Source: Spirochaetota bacterium (GTDB lineage Bacteria; Spirochaetota; UBA4802; UBA5550). From it: a DNA stretch of 64,000 nucleotides. Of the stretch, positions 36,165 to 43,309 are shown piece by piece (position 1 is the stretch's first letter; the number at the start of each line of letters is the position of its first letter). A model generated the notes under the pieces. It was not told the DNA's origin. It made no database searches and saw nothing but the letters and a program-made list of their open reading frames with translations. Position numbers and translations under genes: made by a program. The stretch lies in assembly GCA_003246895.1 (NCBI GenBank), contig QKCL01000036.1, positions 124,001-188,000 of the forward strand, read 5' to 3'.

Positions 36165-36809
36165 TCAGTCTTCTTGTGAGGGAGATTTTTTAAATGTCCT
36201 GAAAAGTCCTGATATTCCGTACACAAAAAGTATGAAGCCTATTGCTCCGTTTAGAACCGCTGCTGCATTTGAGGGTATTGAAAGCCTGAAAAGAAAAATG
36301 AGGGAAACTGCAGTTCCAAGAAAAACCGGCGTGGCGAGACCGGCACCTGTTCCGAAGATGTATAGTTCCCGTTTGCTGTAACCTTTTGCGGAAGCCCTTG
36401 AGGAGAAGACACCGGTCCAGAAAAGTGCAGTAACAGGGCTTGTTCCGGTTATAATCAGGGCTGCCATGAATGCCGGGATGTTTCTGAAATCTCCTGCAGG
36501 TTGAATATCTGTGTTTTTCAGGAGAGTTACGGTTTTGAATATCATGAAGACTCCAAAGGCAGCTATAATAAATGCCCCTGCGGCTCCTGAAATTTTTTGA
36601 ATGTATCTGTTTTTGAATACAGAGACAGTCCCCTTTAGCGCGAGAACAATGTATGTGAAATCAACTATTGTCACTGCAAGTGCGGCCATAAGACCTTCAG
36701 TCAGTCCCCTTTCGAGAGTTATGGCAGTGAGGAAAAAAAGTACAGGCCCCGGTGCAAACTGCAGAATAAGCCCGGTGTAAAATCCCCTTGTCAAGACCTG
36801 TGGTAACAA
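36165..36809 (-). CDS. LysE/RhtB-family exporter
   Basis: 214 aa, about six transmembrane helices. GFYTGLILQFAPGPVLFFL carries the N-terminal PGP motif of LysE proteins, and the remaining helices follow the family pattern (FIIAAFGVFMIFKTV, IITGTSPVTALFWTGVF). Exports amino acids or similar small molecules by proton antiport; the substrate is not deducible. Unusually strong Gly/Ala helix packing, nothing broken. Confidence 0.82.
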   Translation of the reverse strand: MLPQVLTRGFYTGLILQFAPGPVLFFLTAITLERGLTEGLMAALAVTIVDFTYIVLALKGTVSVFKNRYIQKISGAAGAFIIAAFGVFMIFKTVTLLKNTDIQPAGDFRNIPAFMAALIITGTSPVTALFWTGVFSSRASAKGYSKRELYIFGTGAGLATPVFLGTAVSLIFLFRLSIPSNAAAVLNGAIGFILFVYGISGLFRTFKKSPSQED

Positions 36810-37016
36810 TTTGCACTTCCTCCTTGAAAGCTTATCAGCAGAAAAAATGCTGAAAACCAGAATTGTATATGTCCGGTTTCATCTAATGCAGTTTCTGATA
36901 ATTTTTAATACAATTTTTTCACTGGCCGAAATTTTTTTGAATATAGATTAATTGATTGCGGTTGATGTTTAGCGGGAACAACCAATGTGGATCTTCAACA
37001 ATATCAGGAGGCAGTT

Positions 37017-37135
37017 ATGAAAAGAATACTTTTCACATGTTAATCTCAATCTTTTCCATGGGATGTCTGCCCGGGCCTCATCATAACTCAAGTGGCGGTG
37101 GAGACAGGCATTACGTAGATGATCGTTTTAGATAA
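37017..37135 (+). pseudogene. Mini-lipoprotein gene with a frameshift
   Basis: After a near-perfect ribosome site (AGGAGG) ATG 37017 opens KRILFTC and stops at once. Two bases of frame later, from 37037, the frame LISIFSMGC-LPGPHHNSSGGG to a TAA at 37133-37135 continues exactly as a lipoprotein signal with lipobox MGC and a short hydrophilic tail of about 22 residues. One inserted base would join them. A strong terminator follows. Either a decayed gene or an assembly error; no homolog known to me. Confidence 0.6.
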
Positions 37136-37197
37136 TGGAATTTTGTCTGATTCTCTGTTTATGGGTTTGTGTGAAAATATAAAATATATACAGTTTG

Positions 37198-37226
37198 AAA
37201 CCGGGGATTTTATACCCCGGTTTTTT
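37198..37226 (+). terminator. Rho-independent terminator
   Basis: CCGGGG and CCCCGG arms (37201-37206, 37215-37220) flanked by AAA on the left and a run of six T on the right; it also works as a minus-strand stem. It closes the mini-lipoprotein transcript. Confidence 0.8.
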
Positions 37227-37243
37227 AATCTGTGCCCCGTGAC

Positions 37244-37597
37244 TTACATGTTGAGTTTGCTTCTGAATATGAAGAAAACCGCCATGAGTATGCAGATCCC
37301 TGCGAATAGGTAGTCCATGGACGGTTTCTCCTTCATGTAAAAAAAGGAAAATGGAAAGAAAATAGTCAGGGTGACAACTTCCTGAATAATCTTCAGCTGC
37401 CCTATGTTCATGACCTGGTGGCCTATCCTGTTGGCCGGCACCTGTATTAGGTATTCAAAAAAAGCTATTCCCCAGCTGAATATGACAGCAAAGAGGATCG
37501 GCCTGTTGTTGAGGTTTTTGAGGTGGCCGTACCATGCAAAAGTCATGAATATGTTGCTCAGGCAAAGCAGGCCCACTGTAAGGAAGTACTTGTTCAT
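37244..37597 (-). CDS. DUF486/DMT-type small membrane protein
   Basis: 117 aa, four transmembrane helices. The segments FMTFAWYGHLKNL, GIAFFEYLIQVPANRIGHQ and LKIIQEVVTLTIF are diagnostic for DUF486. The family looks like a half-size drug/metabolite-transporter unit; a transport role is possible but not shown. RBS GAGGAAT. Confidence 0.85.
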   Translation of the reverse strand: MNKYFLTVGLLCLSNIFMTFAWYGHLKNLNNRPILFAVIFSWGIAFFEYLIQVPANRIGHQVMNIGQLKIIQEVVTLTIFFPFSFFYMKEKPSMDYLFAGICILMAVFFIFRSKLNM

Positions 37598-37725
37598 AAT
37601 TCCTCTGTGAAGTGTATTGAGATCATGAAGTTAATTTCTGTCATGGCTGGTTTAAGTCAGCGGACTGAGATTAGATCCGGGTGTGCGGAATGCAATTATT
37701 TTTTTGAAGAGAATTTTTTTATTGA

Positions 37726-37755
37726 GGAGCGGAACACTGAAAAATGTTCCGCTCC
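37726..37755 (-). terminator. Strong hairpin after the dienelactone hydrolase gene
   Basis: GGAGCGGAACA and TGTTCCGCTCC are perfect 11-base arms around CTGAAAAA, seven bases past the minus-strand stop. No clear T-run on either side; likely a terminator or a transcript-end stabiliser. Confidence 0.55.
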
Positions 37756-37761
37756 GTATTG

Positions 37762-38541
37762 TTATTTAAAAACAGATCTGAAAAAAACAATCATCGATGC
37801 CCAGGCCATTTGGGCTTCGTTCCTGTGATATGTTTTGCTTTCAGGGTTTGTAAAATTGTGTGCCGGCAGATTCCCGAAAATGATATATGAAAAGTCTGCA
37901 CCGTTCTCTTTCATTTCCTTTAGAAATGCCTGCTGTTTTTCAACTGGTGCGGCAGGATCTCCGTCACCCTGAATGGCAAGTATTCGGGTTTTAATATCGC
38001 CCTTTTTGGCAGTGAGCCCTGTATTGATTGATGAGTGAAACCCGACTACACCTTTTATATCTGTACCCATTCTGGCCATGTTGAGTACAATTCCTCCACC
38101 GAAACAATAGCCGATTGCTCCTATGTTCTTTGCATCAACATTTTTTTGTTTCTTTAGAATGGCCAGTGCTGCATTGAATCTCTTTTTTATAAGAGGGAAG
38201 TCTGTTCCTATCTTTCCGGACATTGCCTTTGCTTCAGACCGAGGTATCTCTTTCCCGTCGCCATACATGTCCAGGGCGAATGCTATATATCCTTCCTTTG
38301 CAAGATCTCTAGACCGTTGTTTGGCATATTTGTTTATTCCCTGCCATTCGTGAACAACGAGAATTCCCGGGCGTTTGCCCTTGATCGATTTATCGTATGA
38401 AATGGTCCCGATCAGTTTCTGGCCGTCCACCGTATAGGTTATATTCCTGCTAACTATCTTGCTGCTGACTTTTTCTGCGGAAAACGCATGAACTGTTATT
38501 GATAATACGGCCGCAAGGACCGTTAAATTTTTAGCTTTCAT
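37762..38541 (-). CDS. Exported dienelactone hydrolase family protein
   Basis: 259 aa with a signal peptide (cleavage near FSA-E). Alpha/beta hydrolase: HEWQGIN (oxyanion side), GYCFGGG with nucleophile Cys146, acid in IQGDGDP, and catalytic His in PAHNF. Cys instead of Ser as nucleophile is normal for dienelactone hydrolases. Exported members usually have unknown, non-aromatic substrates. RBS AAAGGAG. No aromatic degradation genes nearby. Confidence 0.85.
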   Translation of the reverse strand: MKAKNLTVLAAVLSITVHAFSAEKVSSKIVSRNITYTVDGQKLIGTISYDKSIKGKRPGILVVHEWQGINKYAKQRSRDLAKEGYIAFALDMYGDGKEIPRSEAKAMSGKIGTDFPLIKKRFNAALAILKKQKNVDAKNIGAIGYCFGGGIVLNMARMGTDIKGVVGFHSSINTGLTAKKGDIKTRILAIQGDGDPAAPVEKQQAFLKEMKENGADFSYIIFGNLPAHNFTNPESKTYHRNEAQMAWASMIVFFRSVFK

Positions 38542-38700
38542 TTTCAGGCTCCTTTGCTGAAGTTTCTGAAATTCAGTAGAACAAATATAGCTAATTTTAT
38601 TCAGTTTTCAATACAGTCGTATGACTTTTTTGCCGGCACCGGAGTCAGTATTGAAGATATTGGCGTATGGTTGATGATATTAACTTTTGCGAGTTGGAAG

Positions 38701-38723
38701 AGGGGGCAATAACATTGCCCCCT
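38701..38723 (-). terminator. Stem-loop after the sHSP operon
   Basis: AGGGGGCAAT and ATTGCCCCCT form a perfect 10-base stem around AAC, 16 bases past the stop of the last heat-shock gene (minus strand). T-run weak on the minus strand. Confidence 0.5.
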
Positions 38724-38739
38724 TTGAGTTCTGCAGAAT

Positions 38740-39108
38740 TTATGCAACAGTAATTTCAATTTTACGGGGCTTCACTTCATCCTTTTTGGGAAGGTTTAAT
38801 GTCAATACTCCATCCTCCATTACTGCATTTATGCTGTTTCCGTTTATGTCATCTCCAACCCTGAAAGTCCTTCTGTAGTCATAGAGCCTGTATTCGGCGT
38901 GCTTAAGGTTCTCTGTTTCCATGGGATTTTCAAGTGTGCCCATTATTGAAAGTTCATTGTTGTCCAGAGTAATTTCAATGCCGTTTTTGTCCACTCCGGG
39001 CATATCCATTGTGATAATGTATTCGCTCTCTGTTTCGTATATGTCTGCAATGGGCGCTGTGTATTTTGTTTTTTTTTCTTCTCTGCCGGTTTTAAGTTCC
39101 TTTGACAT
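38740..39108 (-). CDS. Small heat-shock protein (Hsp20), third gene
   Basis: 122 aa alpha-crystallin domain: YETESEYIITMDMPGVDKNGIEITL, and ends with GVLTLNLPKKDEVKPRKIEI, the conserved G-V-L-T motif and a short C-terminal tail lacking a clear I-X-I/V. It holds denatured proteins in a folding-competent state. Third of three sHSPs transcribed together; 13 bases after the second. Confidence 0.92.
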   Translation of the reverse strand: MSKELKTGREEKKTKYTAPIADIYETESEYIITMDMPGVDKNGIEITLDNNELSIMGTLENPMETENLKHAEYRLYDYRRTFRVGDDINGNSINAVMEDGVLTLNLPKKDEVKPRKIEITVA

Positions 39109-39121
39109 GGCTTTCCTCCTG

Positions 39122-39535
39122 TTACCTGATTTCTATTCTTTTCGGTTTCGCTTCATCGCTCTTCTCCAGAGAGATAGTCAGTATTCCGTTTTTAAGTTGT
39201 GCCGAAATTGACTCGCCCTTAACGGAATAGGGCAGGCGGAATGTCCTGCTGAAAGAACCGAATGATCTCTCCCTGCGGATGCAAGGCCTGTCTGTGCAGG
39301 TATTTTTCCGTTCGCCTGAAATTGTCAGGGTCCTGTCGTTAAGTTCTATTTTAAGATCCTCTTTTTTTATACCCGGCAGAACAGCCCTTAGGTCAAGTTT
39401 GTCATCCTTTTCAAATATATTTACATATGGAAAATCGTATGGTCTGTTTCCTGCTGAGGGTGTATCTCTGAAGAAAGTGTCAACCATATCTCTCAGTTTC
39501 AGAACATCATCGAAAATATCAAAAGTTGTAATCAT
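39122..39535 (-). CDS. Small heat-shock protein (Hsp20), second gene
   Basis: 137 aa. N-terminal DDVLKLRDMVDTFF, then the crystallin domain from about residue 40 (FEKDDKLDLRAVLPGIKKEDLKI), with GILTISLEKSDEAKPKRIEI at the end. RBS GGAGG. It differs in N-terminus from its two neighbours, which favours mixed oligomers. Second gene of the CIRCE-controlled operon. Confidence 0.92.
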   Translation of the reverse strand: MITTFDIFDDVLKLRDMVDTFFRDTPSAGNRPYDFPYVNIFEKDDKLDLRAVLPGIKKEDLKIELNDRTLTISGERKNTCTDRPCIRRERSFGSFSRTFRLPYSVKGESISAQLKNGILTISLEKSDEAKPKRIEIR

Positions 39536-39552
39536 GGCTATTCCTCCCTGTG

Positions 39553-40011
39553 TTATTTTACTTCTATGGAAATTTTTTTTCCGGGCGCTTTTTCATCTTT
39601 CGGGATATCTATTGTGAGTACTCCCTTTTTGAAATTCGCCTTAATGTTATCTGTGCGGATTTCCTCCGGCAGTGTAACGGAACGCCTGAAAGATCCGTAG
39701 TGCCGCTCTGTATAATAGCGGTTTTTCTTCTCATCCTTTTCTTCTTTTTCCTCTTTTTTCTCACCGGATATTGTGAGAATGTTTTTTTCAAGGGTCACAT
39801 TGATGTCCTTCTCCTCCATGCCCGGCAGCTCTGCCGATACCAGAAATGCCTTTTCTGTCTCTTCCACATCAATTTTCGGTATCCATTCGGATTCAAAGAG
39901 TGTTCCCGGTTTAAGTGAGAAGAAATCATCAAAAACCCTGTCCATTTCCCTGTGAAAAGAAGAAAGTGAGCGTTTGCTGTTTTCATCACGTTTTTTAATT
40001 CCCCATTTCAT
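39553..40011 (-). CDS. Small heat-shock protein (Hsp20), first gene
   Basis: 152 aa from the ATG ending at 40011, which follows AAGGAGG; a longer frame to 40038 would start inside the CIRCE and is rejected. Crystallin domain starts near residue 50 (PKIDVEETEKAFLVSAELPG), with an acidic/lysine insert EKKEEKEEKDEKK in the loop and GVLTIDIPKDEKA before the end. First gene of a three-sHSP operon, directly under HrcA-type control. Confidence 0.93.
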   Translation of the reverse strand: MKWGIKKRDENSKRSLSSFHREMDRVFDDFFSLKPGTLFESEWIPKIDVEETEKAFLVSAELPGMEEKDINVTLEKNILTISGEKKEEKEEKDEKKNRYYTERHYGSFRRSVTLPEEIRTDNIKANFKKGVLTIDIPKDEKAPGKKISIEVK

Positions 40012-40031
40012 GGAAAACCTCCTTAAAGTTG

Positions 40032-40058
40032 TTAGCACTTGTATTTAGTGAGTGCTAA
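40032..40058 (-). promoter_or_regulatory. CIRCE element (HrcA operator)
   Basis: TTAGCACTT-N9-GAGTGCTAA, one base from the CIRCE consensus TTAGCACTC-N9-GAGTGCTAA with the exact nine-base spacer. It sits in the 5' leader of the sHSP operon, just past the predicted transcription start. HrcA represses through it at normal temperature. Confidence 0.93.
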
Positions 40059-40069
40059 TTCTATTAATA

Positions 40070-40098
40070 TAAATACTGAAAAAAATTTAAATCGTCAA
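40070..40098 (-). promoter_or_regulatory. Vegetative promoter of the sHSP operon
   Basis: On the minus strand TTGACG (40098-40093), 17 bases, TATTTA (40075-40070). This places the transcript start near 40063, so the CIRCE lies in the first bases transcribed, the usual arrangement. Confidence 0.6.
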
Positions 40099-40199
40099 GA
40101 TCAGACTGAAATTTTTTGAAAAAAATTTTGCTTTTTTTTGAAGGAGATTTTATAGGAAAAGCTTGAGGTAACTGAAAGTAAAAACAGGGAACTGATTTT

Positions 40200-41135
40200 T
40201 CAGAGAAACCGGTCAACCTCTTCCATCTGTTTTTTAACAGCTTTAGATGACATCTCAAAGTCACGGGTCTCTTTTTCAGAAATTTCCGGAATGATTCTGT
40301 CTGTTACTCCTTTTTCTGAAAGTCTGGATGGAAGGCTCAGGTACGGGCCGGAGATGCCGAATTCTCCGCGGATTTCTGTGGAAACAAGTACCGGTTTACT
40401 GGAGAGACCCATTATGGCTTCAATAATTCTTGTGGCGCTGAAGGATATTGCAAAAATACTGTGCTCTCCTGCCTGGCGGATATCCCATCCGGCTCTCCGG
40501 GTTCTGTGAATGAGGTCATTTTTCATATTGTCATCAAGTTCAGGAAAAACTTCGCAGATGGGGCTGCCTGCATATGCGGCTCTGCTCCAGAGAGGAACCA
40601 TGGTTTCTCCATGTTCTCCGATAATTTCTATCCTGAACTTAGCCGGGTCTGCATTAAGGTTTTTTGCCGTGAGTGTCATGATCCGCATGGAATCAAGTTC
40701 CGTACCTGTACTGATAATTCTCTGTGACGGAAATCCGGAAAGTTTCCATGCGCAGTAGGCCATGGCATCGGAGGGATTGGTTATATTTACAATTACCGCA
40801 TCAGGATTGTTCCGGGCCAGTATTGGGATCAGGTTTCGGAATATTTCAACATTATCTTTTATTACTTCTGCGCGGGTCCCATTTTCCCTTGGCAGTGCTC
40901 CGGCAGTCATTATTATTATCTGGAAACCGCTGCACTGTGAAGCATCTGCATGATAGATTTTTCTGTCAGGAAGTTCAGGAGAACAGTGAGAAATATCAAA
41001 GGACTTGGCCCAGGATTTCCGTTCATCCCGGTTGATCATTGCAATTTCAATATCCGGGCACCTCAAAAACAGGGAGTATGCCATTGCGGATCCAGTAGCA
41101 CCGCTGCCGATTATTGCGATTTTGAACTTTTTCAT
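40200..41135 (-). CDS. Lactate/malate dehydrogenase family protein
   Basis: 311 aa. Rossmann GSGATGSA (10-17), TGTELDSMR with Asp148 (equiv. 168) and Arg151 (equiv. 171), GEHGE with catalytic His175 (equiv. 195). The specificity loop reads AGALPRENGTR; the residue at the position of Gln102 (lactate) or Arg102 (malate) is Pro82. So neither standard substrate is certain; another 2-oxo acid may be used. RBS GGAGGTG. Upstream neighbours share no pathway. Confidence 0.85.
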   Translation of the reverse strand: MKKFKIAIIGSGATGSAMAYSLFLRCPDIEIAMINRDERKSWAKSFDISHCSPELPDRKIYHADASQCSGFQIIIMTAGALPRENGTRAEVIKDNVEIFRNLIPILARNNPDAVIVNITNPSDAMAYCAWKLSGFPSQRIISTGTELDSMRIMTLTAKNLNADPAKFRIEIIGEHGETMVPLWSRAAYAGSPICEVFPELDDNMKNDLIHRTRRAGWDIRQAGEHSIFAISFSATRIIEAIMGLSSKPVLVSTEIRGEFGISGPYLSLPSRLSEKGVTDRIIPEISEKETRDFEMSSKAVKKQMEEVDRFL

Positions 41136-41500
41136 TGCACCTCCCGATTAAATGTAATTAAGACTTATTTTTATAGTATTGTCAAGGAAAGGGGGCTGTT
41201 AAGCTGTATTTATCGTCAGTTAAAACCGATATATTAGTGTTGGTAATTTAAAATGAACAGAGGTTATGCATTCTCGATGAGGTTATTATGAAAAAGAATT
41301 TCGTTACATTTTTGTTGAATCCGGATTTATTTATTGAAAATTTTATAATAACTCAGTACAGTAACTTTGCTGTATGAAAGTGCTATCCGCAATTCAATTT
41401 CTTGACAGGTCATAATTTAGAACAGGCAGTATTTCTTTTTTTTTGAGCATAACCACGGGCAGTGTCTAAGATCTGCTTTTATGTCAATGGGGGTGTGTTG
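41136..41500. other. Intergenic, no gene seen
   Basis: 365 AT-rich bases between the divergent dehydrogenase and the small secreted protein. It contains TTGACA at 41402-41407 without a clear -10 at 17 bases. I found no inverted repeat of note. Confidence 0.4.
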
Positions 41501-42058
41501 ATGAGAGAAGTAGTCTATATTTTCATGTTTCTCATAGCAGTTTACCTGACTGTTCCGGATCGGCTCTGGAGCCTGAACGTGAGAGAAAGATTTCATTATG
41601 AGCCGCTTCTGGTTCCTGACTGCAATCCTGAAGCTGTTCTTGACAGGCTCATGTCTCTGGTGATAGGGCCTGTGACAGTAAAAACATTTCTTGTTCCTGT
41701 TACCATATATTTTGAGGATTCATCCCGTCAGAGAATTTCCAAATCTGTTCTCGGATTCGGCGGATTCAGGGGATTGTCCCGGATAAAGCTTGACCTGAGG
41801 TATGGTATGGATGAAGTTTCAATGATTAAAAGACTTCAGTCCATTGACCGGAGAAGTATAAAAAAATGCACTGTCTGGGTTGAAGGTTTCTGGGGAGATC
41901 CTGCAGAAGAATATTCCGTCCAGTCGCTTCATGAAGTGCCCCTGAATGAAAGACTCAAGAGACAATGGGTGTTTACCGTTATGTCAATTTACGGGGAATG
42001 CCCGGTTGAAAGAACCGGTAACAGTGTAGATATTATTTATATACGAAAATCACTATAG
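41501..42058 (+). CDS. Small exported protein of unknown function
   Basis: 185 aa from ATG 41501, chosen for the G-rich ribosome site (GGGGGTG); the frame extends to 41462. N-terminal hydrophobic segment REVVYIFMFLIAVYLTV serves as signal or anchor. The rest has VPVTIYFEDSSRQRISKSV and an Arg-rich middle (RRSIKKCTVWVEGFWG), perhaps a small beta fold. No family recognised. Likely membrane-associated or periplasmic. Confidence 0.6.
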   Translation: MREVVYIFMFLIAVYLTVPDRLWSLNVRERFHYEPLLVPDCNPEAVLDRLMSLVIGPVTVKTFLVPVTIYFEDSSRQRISKSVLGFGGFRGLSRIKLDLRYGMDEVSMIKRLQSIDRRSIKKCTVWVEGFWGDPAEEYSVQSLHEVPLNERLKRQWVFTVMSIYGECPVERTGNSVDIIYIRKSL

Positions 42059-42173
42059 CGTCTTTTTAATATTGGTCATGACTTATTTAAAGCCATATGC
42101 AGATAGTTCTGATCGTGTAATAGGTTTTTTGAGTTTTAGTTTAAAAGCTGATAAATCTATTTAATATGAAAAA

Positions 42174-42311
42174 CTATCTTTTGGGAAAGTGTTTTTTTAC
42201 GGGATATTCTCCGAGTGCTATGTTCAATTTTTTAATCAAGTCATCTGTTATTCCAACGCCGCTAAGAGTGTATACACAATTGAAACATGGATTGTCCCTG
42301 TTTTGATTAAC
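42174..42311 (-). pseudogene. Remnant of an unidentified protein (C-terminus)
   Basis: A 46-codon open frame with no start codon begins after a TAA, 22 bases past the methyltransferase stop on the same strand. It reads NPCFNCVYTLSGVGITDDLI, then KKLNIALGEYPVKKHFPKR. The composition and Cys pair look like genuine protein, but the 5' end is missing. I cannot name the family. Best read as a truncated pseudogene. Confidence 0.4.
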
Positions 42312-42333
42312 TTATAAAAAAGTATACTGGAAT

Positions 42334-43116
42334 CTATTTTTTTGCAAATAGGTTTATTCTTCTGAATGTCTCAAAACATCTGCCGTCTGCTCCTCTTGTA
42401 AGTTTTATCATATCCTCGATTACATCTTTTCTGAACTCTGATTTTACATCTTCGTCATTAATTACGCTTAGGAATGGAACTATGGATGGCTGATCGATCC
42501 AGCGGATCATCTCCTCTTCATTGGCAAAGTATCTGTCCGCATTTTCCTTCCAGATGCGGAATTCGTTGAAGTCTTCATCCGAGAGAAGAAGCCTGTACTC
42601 CTCTTCAGAGGGCATATACCATGGCCAAAGGAAATTTTCAAAGAACGGACGGTAGGTGCCGCTCTTCATGGCTGCTTTCACTGTACTGTAGAAGTTTGAG
42701 CAGTTGCCGTGGCCAGCGAAGTTAAAGCGTAGAACACCTCCTTCTTTCAGTGCCTTGCGGCAGTTGTTCATGAGTTTTCTGTGGTCCTTTACCCAGTGCA
42801 GTGCGGCATTTGAAATTATCAGGTCAAATTCTCCTTCAAAATTCATGTCATCAATATCCATAACTCTGTATTCAAGTCCCGGAACGGCAAAATCCATTGC
42901 CTTTGATATCATGCCCTGTGATGCATCAATGCCCATTACAAATCCATCAGATGCAGTATCCTTTATCATTCTTGTTATCATCCCGTCGCCGCATCCCAGA
43001 TCAAGTATGCGGTCATCTTTTTGAATGCTGAGTTCACCGATAAGTTTGAGGCCCCATTCTTTCTGATGCTTTGATGCCTTTAAATAAAGATCTCCGTCAA
43101 AATCAAAGTTTTTCAT
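42334..43116 (-). CDS. Class I SAM-dependent methyltransferase (Tam-like)
   Basis: 260 aa. ILDLGCGDGMITRMI is motif I for S-adenosylmethionine, VMGIDASQGMIS the acidic motif, FDLIISNAALHWVKDH motif post-I/IV with the NAALHW turn of trans-aconitate methyltransferases, and GGVLRFNFAGHG motif VI. The C-terminal part agrees with the Tam-like group. Methyl acceptor unknown. RBS GGAGG. Confidence 0.85.
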   Translation of the reverse strand: MKNFDFDGDLYLKASKHQKEWGLKLIGELSIQKDDRILDLGCGDGMITRMIKDTASDGFVMGIDASQGMISKAMDFAVPGLEYRVMDIDDMNFEGEFDLIISNAALHWVKDHRKLMNNCRKALKEGGVLRFNFAGHGNCSNFYSTVKAAMKSGTYRPFFENFLWPWYMPSEEEYRLLLSDEDFNEFRIWKENADRYFANEEEMIRWIDQPSIVPFLSVINDEDVKSEFRKDVIEDMIKLTRGADGRCFETFRRINLFAKK

Positions 43117-43309
43117 TGACCTGCCTCCCGATTGATATGTTCAGAGTACAATCTTATAACAGAGATTAAGTGATGTTTTTGAGAATTTAATCAAGATTTT
43201 TTCGAATCATTTATGGATTTGATTTGTTCATGTGAAAAAAGTTGTCAAGGTGTGCCGCACAAGTAAGTGCAGTTTCCATGAGATGCTGTTTTTGGAAGTT
43301 CAACTGTAC

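Noticed and set aside
40012..40038. Earlier start for the first sHSP
   Set aside because: It would begin inside the CIRCE; AAGGAGG precedes the ATG at 40011.
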